From assembly GCA_946480175.1 (NCBI GenBank), contig CAMLIK010000007.1:1-53996 (forward strand): DNA of 53,996 bases, in the 5' to 3' direction. This DNA comes from an uncultured Gilliamella sp. (GTDB taxonomy: Bacteria; Pseudomonadota; Gammaproteobacteria; Enterobacterales; Orbaceae). Numbering within the stretch: position 1 is the first letter of the stretch; each line of letters begins with the position of its first letter. Of the stretch, positions 36,623 through 45,991 are shown in pieces. A program made the translations under genes and the position numbers. Below the pieces are notes generated by a model that saw only the letters and a program-made list of their open reading frames with translations, was not told where the DNA came from and searched no databases.

Positions 36623-38182
36623 TCATTGAGCAGGAAATTGTCCGCTCCAAGTTTCCGACAAGATCTCACTTGTGGTTGCTGATGCTAATTGAAGACGAAT
36701 GTCAGTAGGTTTTTTATTATCTTCAACATTGAATCGCACAATCACTCGCCAACCCTTTGTTACTGAATTGTATTGTGAATCACAGCTAACAATGGAACCG
36801 TTGTTAATACTTGAAATAATTTTAACTGGTTTTTGCTCAGATAAGTTTGGACCAACAAAATCAATTACATATGCATTAGAACCATCAAGTTTACGAATCA
36901 AGTTGGCTTGTTTGATATCACCTAATGATAAGCGTGTGGTTTCAGCTCTTGCTTCATTTTTTGGGTAGCGTTGTTGTTCGTTGAGTGAATAATGTAATCG
37001 ATATTTAACATCTAATACATCACCGGCTTTATATTGTTTTTCTGGCACCCAAAAGGTAACGATATTATCGTTGGTTTCGTCAGCTGTCGGGATTTCAACC
37101 AGTTCTACCCGGCCTTTGTGCCAATCATTCAATATTTCAACCCATACACTTGGACGTAATTCGTAATGATCGTCGAGATCTTGATAGTCATCAAAACCTT
37201 TATCTCGTTGTATTAAGCCAAATGCTTTAGGACTTTCCATGCTGTATGATGAAAAAGATAAGCGTTTAGGGTTGTTTAGAGGGCGCCAAATCCACTCATT
37301 TTTTGTCACGATAGACAGTCCATTTGAATCATGCATTGCTGGACGATAGTTTAACAATGGCGAAGGTTGGTTAGGGCCATATAAGAACATACTAGTAAGT
37401 GGAGCGACGCCCAGTTTTTTGACTGAATCACGGAAGAATACCTTCGCTTCCACAGTTACGGTAGTATCAATACTTGGGACCAATGTAATTTTATAAGCCC
37501 CAGTTACACTTTTAGAGTCAAGTAGCGCATAAATCACTAAGTGTTTTTGATTAGGCTCAGGGCGTTCAATCCAATACTCTTTAAATCGTGGAAACTCTTC
37601 GCCAGACATTTCGCCCGTATCAATCGCAAGTCCACGTGCGGAAAGACCATAACGCTGATCTTTGCCAACCGCGCGGAAGTAGCTACCACCTAGTGCGGTA
37701 AATATTTCGTCATCGGTTTTAGTTGGGTTATTAATTGGATAATGTACTTTGAATCCAGCAAAGCCAAGTTTTTTAGTATCTAAGTTTTCTAAGTGAACTG
37801 GACTTAAATCGAAGTAATCTGGATTAAATTTGATTTCATTAACTTGATTATTGACAATTTCATTAATTTTGACTGGTACGTCGAAATACATGCCTTCATG
37901 ATAAAATTCAAGTTTGAAACGGCTTTTGCGATCATTCCAATATGCTTTGTCATGTTTAAAATAAATTTTTTGATAATCGGCAAATTGTAGTGATGACAAT
38001 TCGCTAGGAATATTTTTTGATGGTTGGACGTAAGCTTTTTTTGATAGTTTTTCTGCTTTTGTTACGACATCGTTAAAGGTAAAAGCCCATGAAGAAAAAC
38101 TCAAACAAGATAGCGATGCAATGCACACAATTTTGCAAGTTAATGTTTTACTAAATCGACTAATAGGAAATAAATTGGACAT
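36623..38182 (-). CDS. opgG: Periplasmic glucan biosynthesis protein OpgG
   Basis: OpgG is needed for branching and maturation of periplasmic glucans. The ATG at 38182 gives 519 residues with a long signal peptide ending SFSSWAFTFNDV (E. coli SSSWAFSIDDV); an in-frame GTG at 38194 would add four residues. The conserved body includes KAYWNDRKSRFKLEFYHEGMYFD, GLSARGLAIDTGEMSGEEFPRFKE, GVAPLTSMFLYGPNQPSP, NEWIWRPLNNPKRL and the C-terminal SETWSGQFPA. It lies between the lipoprotein gene (20 bases upstream) and opgH. Confidence 0.96.
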   Translation of the reverse strand: MSNLFPISRFSKTLTCKIVCIASLSCLSFSSWAFTFNDVVTKAEKLSKKAYVQPSKNIPSELSSLQFADYQKIYFKHDKAYWNDRKSRFKLEFYHEGMYFDVPVKINEIVNNQVNEIKFNPDYFDLSPVHLENLDTKKLGFAGFKVHYPINNPTKTDDEIFTALGGSYFRAVGKDQRYGLSARGLAIDTGEMSGEEFPRFKEYWIERPEPNQKHLVIYALLDSKSVTGAYKITLVPSIDTTVTVEAKVFFRDSVKKLGVAPLTSMFLYGPNQPSPLLNYRPAMHDSNGLSIVTKNEWIWRPLNNPKRLSFSSYSMESPKAFGLIQRDKGFDDYQDLDDHYELRPSVWVEILNDWHKGRVELVEIPTADETNDNIVTFWVPEKQYKAGDVLDVKYRLHYSLNEQQRYPKNEARAETTRLSLGDIKQANLIRKLDGSNAYVIDFVGPNLSEQKPVKIISSINNGSIVSCDSQYNSVTKGWRVIVRFNVEDNKKPTDIRLQLASATTSEILSETWSGQFPAQ

Positions 38183-38201
38183 AAAAAGACTCACTTGAGT
38201 A

Positions 38202-38858
38202 TTATCTAAAAATATTGATGTAATTGATAATATTGTCTTTAGGGCTGCTTAAACATTTTTCCATAAAGTCAGTTCTCATTTCTTGAAGGATACTTGGATT
38301 TTCATCAATCAAAAAGTGAGAGTAATTATCTTTAAGGATTTTTGCTTTTAAAGTGGCCAAATCTTGCACTGACATCTTAAACAAAGGCTGATATCGTATA
38401 GTTATATTATCGATATCATTAGTGTAAACGGCTTCAACAAAATCTGCTGACCATTGACAGTAGTTTTTAACATTACCTTCAGTCGGGTTAATTTTTTTCA
38501 ACTCAATTTTATGTTCGGCTTGATTTTCCTCGATAACTTTTTTGAGTTGAATATCATATTTTAACTTGTAGTATTCGTTAAGATAAAAATTTAACACACA
38601 GGAAGACTGATTGCTGTCATCTTTACAGTTTAAGATACCGTGTTTAGTTATATAGCTGTCGAAGTGATTGTCTCCAACAAGTTGGAGTAATTGTTTTTTG
38701 GCATTTACAACAAATTGGTTATTTTGTTCCGATTGTTGTTTTAAAATCGTTAACTGATCGACTTCAATTTTGCCATCAGTTGAAGACATATTGTTTTTTA
38801 CACAGCCTGCGGCAAGAATAGAGACAATGGCGCATGTAAGGATATTACTTATTTTCAT
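38202..38858 (-). CDS. Unknown lipoprotein upstream of opgGH
   Basis: This is a 218-residue predicted lipoprotein with a signal peptide MKISNILTCAIVSILAAGC, lipobox LAAGC and Cys19 as the lipidated residue; the next residues (VKN) do not include Asp at +2, so outer-membrane sorting is likely. The mature part is helical and Lys/Gln/Asn-rich, with four cysteines that could form disulfides (GILNCKDDSNQSSC, KNYCQWSAD, MEKCLSS). I do not recognise a family. It ends 20 bases before the opgG start on the same strand, so it probably belongs to the opgGH operon and may relate to the envelope glucans. Confidence 0.75.
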   Translation of the reverse strand: MKISNILTCAIVSILAAGCVKNNMSSTDGKIEVDQLTILKQQSEQNNQFVVNAKKQLLQLVGDNHFDSYITKHGILNCKDDSNQSSCVLNFYLNEYYKLKYDIQLKKVIEENQAEHKIELKKINPTEGNVKNYCQWSADFVEAVYTNDIDNITIRYQPLFKMSVQDLATLKAKILKDNYSHFLIDENPSILQEMRTDFMEKCLSSPKDNIINYINIFR

Positions 38859-39026
38859 ATATCAAATTCCATGAACATATTCTTGAGTTGTAATTTCAGG
38901 ATGAGCAACTTAACACTTTTTAGTGAAGTCATAGCGCGAAATTATATACTCTTATTCTTTTAAAAACACTAGATGATTACATTTATTTAATAAAAAACGC
39001 ATTAATTATTCTTTTGTACGTTTATA

Positions 39027-39269
39027 TTAATGTCGACATATTTTTCGAACATCGACAGTAAATTGTGAACCATCAGCTAAAGCAGGCTTAAATTTTCCTT
39101 TTGCCTTTAAAAAGGCAATAAGCTGCTCGGCATTCATATTGGAGTTAGAGCAAGTATGAAATCGGGCCTCTATACCAAATTTTTTATGGATAGCATCAAG
39201 TAAAGATGATTCGGTGTAATCATTTCCATCCATCATATCAAGTACTTCATGGCCGTGAATTGATATCAT
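39027..39269 (-). CDS. yecH: YecH-family metal-binding protein (DUF2492)
   Basis: This 80-residue protein closely follows E. coli YecH: ISIHGHEVLDMM at the start, DAIHKKFGIEARFHTCSNSNM in the middle, AEQLIAFLKAKGKFKP, and a C-terminal KICRH. The His-Gly-His, His-Thr-Cys and Cys-Arg-His motifs are the likely metal ligands. Function is not established. GGAGAGGAAAA precedes the ATG, a strong ribosome site. It is monocistronic. Confidence 0.92.
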   Translation of the reverse strand: MISIHGHEVLDMMDGNDYTESSLLDAIHKKFGIEARFHTCSNSNMNAEQLIAFLKAKGKFKPALADGSQFTVDVRKICRH

Positions 39270-39385
39270 TTTTCCTCTCCAAGTAGCGGTTTAAACTAAC
39301 TTTGTTTTTTATTTTTTTAAGCGGTGAAAGATAGCAGATATTATCAATAAAAAAAAGGGTTTAAATGTTAAAAATATCATTAATT

Positions 39386-39416
39386 TTTTTAACCCTGCTG
39401 ATGATCAGGGTTAAAA
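39386..39416. other. Long AT-capped hairpin downstream of rnb
   Basis: TTTTTAACCCTG (39386-39397) pairs with CAGGGTTAAAAA (39406-39417) around CTGATGAT. The 12-bp stem lies about 40 bases past the rnb stop codon. The U-tract is in the 5' rather than the 3' arm for the minus strand, so it is more a 3'-end stabilising hairpin than a classic terminator. Confidence 0.5.
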
Positions 39417-39453
39417 ATTGACAGTTATAAATTGATTAAACTGGCTAAAGAGT

Positions 39454-41397
39454 TTATGCGTTAGATGCAATCAATTTTACTATTATCGATTGGTTTTCCA
39501 TTCTAACGTTATGAATTGCTATAGTGATGAGATCAGCAAGTTTGTATGCAGTTTCATCTTTGATTTTAATTATTCCTTCTTCCGGATCAGGAGCTATTTC
39601 ATCACGGACGGAATGAATCATTGATAGCGGTAAAAAGCCAAGTGCACCAATATCAGTTAAACGCACTCGTGCACCACCACGATTGATATCCACTATTTCA
39701 GCAGTAAATGTTTGTCCTATTTTATCTAATAAATATTGGCTATAAAGGTTGTCAGCAATATCGCGCTCGGCCAAACGTAACTTTTTGCGTCTATCTGCCA
39801 TGCCATCTAATTGCTCGTTGGCTGGCGGCGTTAATACTTGCGCCTTAAGCGAGGCTTTAAGTAAACGATGGTTTATCATGTCACCATATTTACGAATTGG
39901 TGATGTCCATGTTGCATAAGCTTTGAACCCTAAGCCAAAATGAGGTTCTGGCGTTAATGAAAAATCAGCAGGCGTTTGGAATTTTCGTAATCTTGTAGAT
40001 AAAAAGTCATTATCCTCGATTAATCGACGTAATTTGATATATCCTTCAAATGAGATAAGTGATTCTTTATCAAAATCGGTGATGCCATTATCGGCTAATA
40101 TTTTTAAGATTTGTTCAATGTATTTAGTGTCAAATCCTGAATGGATATTAAACACACCAGTACCTACTTTTTCTTTCAAATACATGGTTAGTGCTAAATT
40201 AGCAATAATCATCACTTCTTCAACGATGTTATTAGCGATACCGCGTGATTCTTTAATGATTGTTTTTACTTGGCGATTATCATCAAGAATGAATCGATAA
40301 TCATTATTTGCTTTGAATACTAACGCATTTTTTTGTCGCCAATTTATACGCGCTTTTGCCAATTCTGATAGCAATTTAAGCTGTTCTTTAATCGTTGCAT
40401 TATTGTTATTTAAGTCACTTCGACCAGCTAAGAAATCAGAAACATTGTTGTAAGAAAGTTTAGCTTTTGATTCAATCCACGCAGGTATAAAACTAATATC
40501 ATCATTAGCAAATTGACCGTTATTATCAATGTTAATTTTACAAACGATGGTTGGTCTTTTTTGATTGGCTTTTAATGAACACAGATCTTCCGCCAACTGT
40601 TTAGGTAACATTGGAATATTAAAGTCTGGTAGATAGGTGGTAAAGTTACGAATTTTAGCAATATTGTCGATTTCACTATCTTGCTCAATATATGCAGTAG
40701 GATCGGCAATGGCGATCATTAGGTTATAGTTACCCATTTCATTTTGTGAAATGGTGATCGCATCGTCCATATCTTCAGTATTTTCACTATCAATCGTAAA
40801 AAATTGAACATCAGTTAAATCTTCTCGATTTTCTTGTTCATTTACTGAAATTATGAAGGACTCAGCTTGAGGTGCTTCATCTTCTAAATCATAACGAGCT
40901 AAGGTTTTAAGCCATAGTTGGTAATTCGAGTCAGAACTGGCGATAAATTTTGTTACCTCAGCAGAAAAATGATTCTTATCTTTTTCTAATGGATGTGATT
41001 GCAAAGTAGCAACAACCCAATCACCTTCTTTTAATTTTTGCTCAACTTGCGGATTAACTTTACAACGTATAGCAAAATTTGTCGGCATATTTTCCGGATA
41101 AATAGCCATCGCACGATCTAAGAAGCCGATTTTACCAATAAATTTACGTAAGCTACTTTCAATTAATATTTCTGGTTCAAATGACTCTTTATCATTGTTA
41201 GTTATGATAGTTCCAGAAACTTTATCACCATGACAAAGCTGTTTCATTTTAGAAATAGAAATAAAATAATTGGTCTTATTATCAACATCTAAAAAACCAA
41301 AACCTTTTTCATGAGCTCGGACGATACCTTCAACACGGGGTTTTTGTTCGTTTAATTCTTGTTTTAGTTTGGCGAGTAATGGGTTATTTTGAAACAT
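39454..41397 (-). CDS. rnb: Exoribonuclease II
   Basis: RNase II is the main hydrolytic 3'-5' exonuclease for unstructured RNA. It has 647 residues (E. coli 644). It starts MFQNNPLLAKLKQEL as in E. coli, has two cold-shock domains (KPRVEGIVRAHEKGFGFLDV), the RNB domain with the metal-binding aspartates in DSENTEDMDDAITIS, the conserved PDFNIPMLPKQLAEDLCSL and FSLTPEPHFGLG...TSPIRKYGDMINHRLL, and a C-terminal S1 domain. The basic tail of RNase R is absent, which separates the two paralogues here. It is divergent from ybfF. Confidence 0.96.
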   Translation of the reverse strand: MFQNNPLLAKLKQELNEQKPRVEGIVRAHEKGFGFLDVDNKTNYFISISKMKQLCHGDKVSGTIITNNDKESFEPEILIESSLRKFIGKIGFLDRAMAIYPENMPTNFAIRCKVNPQVEQKLKEGDWVVATLQSHPLEKDKNHFSAEVTKFIASSDSNYQLWLKTLARYDLEDEAPQAESFIISVNEQENREDLTDVQFFTIDSENTEDMDDAITISQNEMGNYNLMIAIADPTAYIEQDSEIDNIAKIRNFTTYLPDFNIPMLPKQLAEDLCSLKANQKRPTIVCKINIDNNGQFANDDISFIPAWIESKAKLSYNNVSDFLAGRSDLNNNNATIKEQLKLLSELAKARINWRQKNALVFKANNDYRFILDDNRQVKTIIKESRGIANNIVEEVMIIANLALTMYLKEKVGTGVFNIHSGFDTKYIEQILKILADNGITDFDKESLISFEGYIKLRRLIEDNDFLSTRLRKFQTPADFSLTPEPHFGLGFKAYATWTSPIRKYGDMINHRLLKASLKAQVLTPPANEQLDGMADRRKKLRLAERDIADNLYSQYLLDKIGQTFTAEIVDINRGGARVRLTDIGALGFLPLSMIHSVRDEIAPDPEEGIIKIKDETAYKLADLITIAIHNVRMENQSIIVKLIASNA

Positions 41398-41521
41398 AGT
41401 TCTTAATATTAATTGAAAAATTTGTTCTAAATTCTATCATAGTTATGCAATTTAGAGTTATTGAATTGTGTAAGAATGATGATGCAACAGTCTAAATGAC
41501 AATAGATTATAGAGTGGCATA

Positions 41522-42265
41522 ATGAAATTAAATTATAAAATACAGGGTGATAACCAACCAATTTTACTGATACATGGCCTATTTGGTAGCTTAGATAATT
41601 TAAATATGCTAGCGAAAGATCTGTCTAATAATTATCAAACAATTCAGGTTGATTTGCGTAACCATGGTCAATCACCATGGTCAAAAGTGATGAATTATCA
41701 AGTGATGGCCGAGGATGTTGCCGAGTTATGTCTTGATTTACAATTAAAAAATATCGTCTTGATTGGCCATTCAATGGGTGGAAAAGTTGCGTTGCAATTA
41801 AGCCAACTGATCCCTGTTTCTAAAATCTGTGCTATTGATATTGCGCCAGTTAAGTATAATGAAACAATGAATATACCAGTTATTAAAGCGTTAGCGCAAT
41901 GTATCAATCAAAAATTAATTGATAAAAAACAGATTGTAGATGTTATGCAAGAACATGGTTTAACTACCCCAACTATTTTATTTTTGCTTAAATCATTTAA
42001 ACATGAACATTGGCTGTTTAATGCCGATGTGATTATCAATCAATATGACCATATTTGTGATTGGCACACCATTTCACCTTGTGACATAGCGACTTTATTT
42101 ATTCGTGGTGGAAATTCTAACTATATAAATGATAAAGATTATCCAGCTATATTTAGCCAATTCCCAAATACTCAAATAGAAGTAATAGAAGGCGCTAGTC
42201 ATAATGTTCATGCTGAAAGGACGCAACAAGTTTTACAACTTTTGTATACATGGTTAATCAATTGA
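41522..42265 (+). CDS. ybfF: Alpha/beta-hydrolase esterase YbfF
   Basis: YbfF is an acyl-CoA/short-chain thioesterase-type esterase. It has 247 residues (E. coli 254). The oxyanion region is LIHGLFGSLDNL, the nucleophile elbow is GHSMGGK, DLRNHGQSP follows strand 4, and the catalytic His lies in EGASHNVHAE near the C-terminus. A cap domain occupies about 110-185. It is a single gene divergent from rnb, with no strong ribosome site. Confidence 0.88.
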   Translation: MKLNYKIQGDNQPILLIHGLFGSLDNLNMLAKDLSNNYQTIQVDLRNHGQSPWSKVMNYQVMAEDVAELCLDLQLKNIVLIGHSMGGKVALQLSQLIPVSKICAIDIAPVKYNETMNIPVIKALAQCINQKLIDKKQIVDVMQEHGLTTPTILFLLKSFKHEHWLFNADVIINQYDHICDWHTISPCDIATLFIRGGNSNYINDKDYPAIFSQFPNTQIEVIEGASHNVHAERTQQVLQLLYTWLIN

Positions 42266-42556
42266 ACATTAGTAACCTTAAGGTTTAATCGATTTGTAAT
42301 AGTGATTTTTGTTGGTTATTTAAAATGAATTGATACTTATCATTAAATAAAATAACATCTTCAATTACGACTTTAACTTTAGAAAATCAGCCATCGCTAT
42401 TTTGTGTCATAATGGATAAGTTAAGTATCGGCGATGCAATAGCCCTTGCTTTAAGCGCCGAAATTATGCTACTTATTAAATCTTCAAATACTAACGTTAC
42501 AACGATTGGTAATATAAAACGTTTTATGCCAAACAGATAAGGTGTCGCTATGGATA
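42266..42556. other. Intergenic between ybfF and ppdC; possible coding fragment
   Basis: A plus-strand frame is open from 42334 to a TAA at 42538-42540. It contains an ATG at 42412 without a ribosome site and reads DKLSIGDAIALALSAEIMLL, then KSSNTNV. The pattern faintly resembles a TOBE/molybdate-binding domain C-terminus, so this may be a remnant, but I cannot support a gene. No terminator for either convergent unit was found. Confidence 0.25.
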
Positions 42557-42895
42557 TTAATCACATAATAAACGTTGCTGTTTAATCGTTTTATGATGAG
42601 GTGGGGTAATGCTGATAAAAACCATCTGACACGATGTATTATAAGATTGGCTATGAAGTTGATATTGCCAATCATTTGGTATGATTTGATGTACAAAGTG
42701 AGGATAACTATCAAGTAAAGCAAACGCGATTTGCTCCGCTTTGAATTGTTTTTGGAAATAGTGGTGCTGACTAATAATTGCGGTTAAATAACCAATAAAA
42801 CCCAGCATAATGATGGCAAACATCAAGCAAGACAACATAACTTCAACTAGACTAAAACCAGCTATATTTTCACTATTTACAACTTTATTATTCAC
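42557..42895 (-). CDS. ppdC: Prepilin-type minor pseudopilin, PpdC-like
   Basis: This 112-residue protein has a type IV prepilin leader: a short basic leader ending IAG, cleavage before Phe, then FSLVEVMLSCLMFAIIMLGFIGYLTAI, with the required Glu at +5. The remainder is a small globular domain with a Cys pair (TSCQMVF...LLCD). It is the last gene of a four-gene minus-strand operon and overlaps the preceding gene by eight bases. By order and features it corresponds to E. coli ppdC; sequence similarity outside the leader is low, so the symbol is positional. Confidence 0.7.
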   Translation of the reverse strand: MNNKVVNSENIAGFSLVEVMLSCLMFAIIMLGFIGYLTAIISQHHYFQKQFKAEQIAFALLDSYPHFVHQIIPNDWQYQLHSQSYNTSCQMVFISITPPHHKTIKQQRLLCD

Positions 42896-43325
42896 AATCT
42901 ACTATCTTTTTTTCAGGACAATAATCTAACCAATGACCCTTTTCAACGCTGAGTTGGTTATTTTCAAAATGGGTTAACATATAAAGATAATACTCATCAG
43001 CTTGTGTGCGTACTAGGGTATAGTTATCTACTTTTAATCGTGATTTTTTTATACACGCTTTTAATTGATATTTAGCATCAGATAAGCATTGCCACTCATC
43101 AGTCGGTAGTTGCCAAATTTGCTTGGTTGCCCAATTTAAACTTGAGCTTGCTAGATTAAACTGGCGGTAGTGTTGGATTTCAATCAAATAACTCTTTTTT
43201 AACGAATCAATCGTCGCCTGAAAACCAGTTAATAATGTTAGTCCGACGATAGTTAAGATGATTACCATCAACAGAGTGCTAAAGCCAGCGTTCGGTTTTC
43301 TAGTTTCATTAGAATGGATTTTCAT
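42888..43325 (-). CDS. ygdB: Prepilin-like protein, YgdB-like
   Basis: This 145-residue protein starts with a leader ending NAG before FSTLLMVIILTIVGLTLLTGFQ; the +5 Glu is missing, as in the PilX/YgdB class. The C-terminus GHWLDYCPEKKIVDCE closely mirrors GWSDFCPLKERALCQ of E. coli YgdB, including both cysteines, and a further Cys pair lies at WQCLSDAKYQLKACIKK. It overlaps ppdB by 17 bases and ppdC by eight, so the operon is tightly coupled. Confidence 0.8.
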   Translation of the reverse strand: MKIHSNETRKPNAGFSTLLMVIILTIVGLTLLTGFQATIDSLKKSYLIEIQHYRQFNLASSSLNWATKQIWQLPTDEWQCLSDAKYQLKACIKKSRLKVDNYTLVRTQADEYYLYMLTHFENNQLSVEKGHWLDYCPEKKIVDCE

Positions 43326-43872
43326 TTTTGATAATGGTTACCGTTTGATATTTGATTTTTTTGTTTTTCTTTAATTGAGCACTAATGTCTATTTCAAAAT
43401 GGTTATTTTGTTTTTTAATTGAAAATTGGGTTATTTTAATATCATGAGGATCGAATATCTTTTCCCAATTGCTACCTTCACAATTGATTGTTCCGATCTT
43501 ATATTCCAAATTATTGTTATAAAATCGATAAACGAAGATATCGGATTTAGTTGGATTGAATCGATCATAAACCCAATCATTACGGATCTCACTATCATAA
43601 CGAAATATATAGCAGTTTTTTGCTGGGTTGATTTCAATAGGTTGTTGATTCATTTTTTCTGGTTTATTCGCGATAAATCCAGCGCGTTTTAAATCTTTAG
43701 CGATACTAACAACTCCTTGATGAATATTCTTCTGTAAATGAATATTAAGGTTTTGCTCGAGCAAGATAGATTGTAATTTACTGTAAAATACCGTGATGCC
43801 AATAAAAATTAAGCTAGAAAAGGTAATGCTTAACAGCATTTCAAATAGCGAAAAGCCATTTTGTTTCAACAT
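43309..43872 (-). CDS. ppdB: Prepilin-type minor pseudopilin, PpdB/PilW-like
   Basis: This 187-residue protein has the leader MLKQNG then FSLFEMLLSITFSSLIFIGIT with Glu at +5. The globular part has the PilW-like SKDLKRAGFIANKP segment and a Cys pair (KNCYIF...INCEGSN). It overlaps ppdA by seven bases and ygdB by 17. In E. coli this gene set lies upstream of recC. Minor pseudopilins prime assembly of type IV pili or competence pseudopili; no pilus motor or major pilin gene is in the window. Confidence 0.8.
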   Translation of the reverse strand: MLKQNGFSLFEMLLSITFSSLIFIGITVFYSKLQSILLEQNLNIHLQKNIHQGVVSIAKDLKRAGFIANKPEKMNQQPIEINPAKNCYIFRYDSEIRNDWVYDRFNPTKSDIFVYRFYNNNLEYKIGTINCEGSNWEKIFDPHDIKITQFSIKKQNNHFEIDISAQLKKNKKIKYQTVTIIKNENPF

Positions 43873-44342
43873 CGTGGTAATCCTGGCAAATAACTATTTT
43901 TTTTACAAAATCGAATTCGTCCACGATATGAAATGATAATTTGCGTGGTGCCAATGGCGTTATGTAATTCAAATGTACCCGTTTGTGCCATGTTTTTTCT
44001 GCCCCAAAAGGAGATAACCTTTTTATCTGCTAAATCACTTAACTCAACGGAATTATTGGGTTTAATAAAATACGACGAGCCTTCTTGACAGGTGGGTGGT
44101 TTTTCGTCTTTACTAATGCTTAGACACCAAGGTGACAAAAAATAATATACGTGAATGTTCTCGTTGGCGTTATAAGCTTTGGTTTGAACTTCTTCCAAGA
44201 AGTAGGCTAATTGTTTAGTGGTGGCGGTGAGTTCATTACGCAGTTGTAACTCTTGCCAATGTTGAACGCCGATTGAAGCCAAAATAGCACCAATACAGAT
44301 AACAAATAAAAGTTCTATCAAAGAAAACCCACTGTTTTGCAT
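43866..44342 (-). CDS. ppdA: Prepilin-type minor pseudopilin, PpdA/FimT/GspH-like
   Basis: This 158-residue protein has the leader MQNSG then FSLIELLFVICIGAILASIGVQHWQEL, Glu at +5, a classic GspH/FimT start. The C-terminus has the GspH-type pattern GTTQIIISYRGRIRFCKK and ends with LPGLPRC, as is usual for this class. It is the first gene of the four-gene operon. Its promoter must lie in the 217-base divergent region shared with dapD, where a long dyad is found. Confidence 0.82.
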   Translation of the reverse strand: MQNSGFSLIELLFVICIGAILASIGVQHWQELQLRNELTATTKQLAYFLEEVQTKAYNANENIHVYYFLSPWCLSISKDEKPPTCQEGSSYFIKPNNSVELSDLADKKVISFWGRKNMAQTGTFELHNAIGTTQIIISYRGRIRFCKKNSYLPGLPRC

Positions 44343-44441
44343 TATTTTTTGCTGTGAAATTTAATGAGGGTTTAACTTTATCTTCAAATAAAATAACTTT
44401 ATTAAATTTTGTTCAGATTTTGTGAAAGATATTCCAAATTA

Positions 44442-44476
44442 TTTATCGTTTTTGAAAATTTCAATGATACGATAAA
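44442..44476. promoter_or_regulatory. Composite 35-bp dyad between ppdA and dapD
   Basis: TTTATCGT (44442-44449) and ACGATAAA (44469-44476) flank an inner palindrome TTGAAA-A-TTTCAA (44452-44464). A likely dapD -10, TATACT, is at 44504-44509. The position between two divergent promoters fits an operator; the binding protein is unknown. Confidence 0.4.
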
Positions 44477-44559
44477 CCACTTAAAAATAACTGCATATTA
44501 TATTATACTGTTTGCCCTATTAAATTTGCTAACGGACTTAAAGTTAAAGGAAACGAGAA

Positions 44560-45384
44560 ATGCAACAATTACAAACTATTATTGAGGCAGCATTTGAACG
44601 TCGTGCTGAAATTACTCCTTCAAATGTTGATACAGTAACACGTGATGCAATTAATCAATGTATCGCTTTATTAGATAGCGGTAAAATGCGTGTTGCGGAA
44701 AAGATTAATGGTGATTGGGTGACTCATCAATGGTTAAAAAAAGCGGTATTGCTCTCTTTCCGGATTAATGAAAACCAACTTATTGGCGGTGGCGCGACTA
44801 ATTATTATGACAAAGTACCATTAAAATTTGCCGATTATGATCAAGCACGCTTCCAGCAAGAGGGCTTCCGTGTTGTTCCATCTGCGATTGCGCGCAAAGG
44901 CGCTTACGTCGCTCGTAATACAGTGTTAATGCCATCTTACGTGAATATCGGTGCTTATGTTGATGAAGGTACGATGGTTGACACTTGGGTAACCGTTGGT
45001 TCATGTGCGCAAATTGGTAAAAATGTTCATTTATCTGGTGGTGTTGGTATCGGTGGTGTTTTAGAGCCATTACAAGCAAACCCAACTATTATTGAGGATA
45101 ACTGCTTTATTGGTGCGCGTAGTGAAATCGTCGAAGGTGTGATTGTCGAAGAAGGCAGTGTGATCTCAATGGGTGTATTTATTGGTCAAAGTACTAAAAT
45201 TTATGATCGTGCAACCGGTGAAGTTCATTACGGTCGTGTGCCTGCAGGTTCGGTTGTGGTGTCAGGTAACTTACCAACTAAAGATGGTAAATATAGCCTT
45301 TATTGTGCAGTAATTGTTAAAAAGGTAGATGCGAAAACTTTAGGTAAAGTTGGCATTAACGAATTACTTCGTACTATCGATTAA
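44560..45384 (+). CDS. dapD: 2,3,4,5-tetrahydropyridine-2,6-dicarboxylate N-succinyltransferase
   Basis: DapD succinylates tetrahydrodipicolinate in the succinylase branch of lysine and diaminopimelate synthesis. The 274 residues equal the E. coli length. The N-terminal helical domain is followed by the left-handed beta-helix of hexapeptide repeats (about 105-230: [21 protein letters not shown], then [20 protein letters not shown]) and ends [20 protein letters not shown] is well placed before the ATG. It is monocistronic here. A weak GC-rich hairpin at about 45398-45420 follows without a U-tract. Confidence 0.98.
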   Translation: MQQLQTIIEAAFERRAEITPSNVDTVTRDAINQCIALLDSGKMRVAEKINGDWVTHQWLKKAVLLSFRINENQLIGGGATNYYDKVPLKFADYDQARFQQEGFRVVPSAIARKGAYVARNTVLMPSYVNIGAYVDEGTMVDTWVTVGSCAQIGKNVHLSGGVGIGGVLEPLQANPTIIEDNCFIGARSEIVEGVIVEEGSVISMGVFIGQSTKIYDRATGEVHYGRVPAGSVVVSGNLPTKDGKYSLYCAVIVKKVDAKTLGKVGINELLRTID

Positions 45385-45477
45385 TCTTAATTATAAAGCC
45401 GCCGTAGATATTATGGTGGCAACTTAAAAAGTTGTATAGAATAAGTCATATTTATAACGATTCGAAGAGGAAAATTT

Positions 45478-45969
45478 ATGCCTTCTTTTGATATTGTATC
45501 AGAGATTCAAATGCCAGAGGTTAAAAACGGTGTCGACAATGCGACTCGTGAACTGGCAACTCGTTGGGACTTCAAAAATGTCGAAGCATCTTTTGAGCTC
45601 AATGAAAAAAATGAAACCATCAAAGCAACTAGCCAATCTGATTTCCAAGTCCAGCAGCTATTGGATATTTTACGTGATAAGCTGGCTAAACGTGGTATTG
45701 ATGGTGGTGCGCTAGAAATTCCAGAAGAAATGGAACATAGCGGCAAGTTTTATAGTATTACTGTCAAACTAAAACAAGGCATCGATAAAGAGTTAGCTAA
45801 AAAAATAGTTAAGCTAGTTAAAGACAGTAAACTCAAAGTGCAAGCTCAAGTACAAGGTGAGCAGGTTCGCGTTACTGGTAAGTCGCGTGATGATTTACAA
45901 GCGACCATGGCATTAGTGAAAAACGGTGAATTAGGGCAACCCTTCCAATTTACTAATTTCCGCGACTAA
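45478..45969 (+). CDS. yajQ: YajQ-family nucleotide-binding protein
   Basis: The 163 residues match E. coli YajQ (163), a two-domain ferredoxin-like protein that binds nucleotides; homologues in Xanthomonas bind cyclic di-GMP. Conserved parts are [77 protein letters not shown] and FTNFRD at the end. GAAGAGG precedes the ATG. It ends at a strong terminator. Confidence 0.96.
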   Translation: MPSFDIVSEIQMPEVKNGVDNATRELATRWDFKNVEASFELNEKNETIKATSQSDFQVQQLLDILRDKLAKRGIDGGALEIPEEMEHSGKFYSITVKLKQGIDKELAKKIVKLVKDSKLKVQAQVQGEQVRVTGKSRDDLQATMALVKNGELGQPFQFTNFRD

Positions 45970-45991
45970 CCATTTTCAATTCATTATTTTT

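Noticed and set aside
42334-42540. Plus-strand open frame resembling a TOBE domain end
   Set aside because: Too short, no ribosome site, and the resemblance is faint; kept only as a possible remnant in the intergenic entry.
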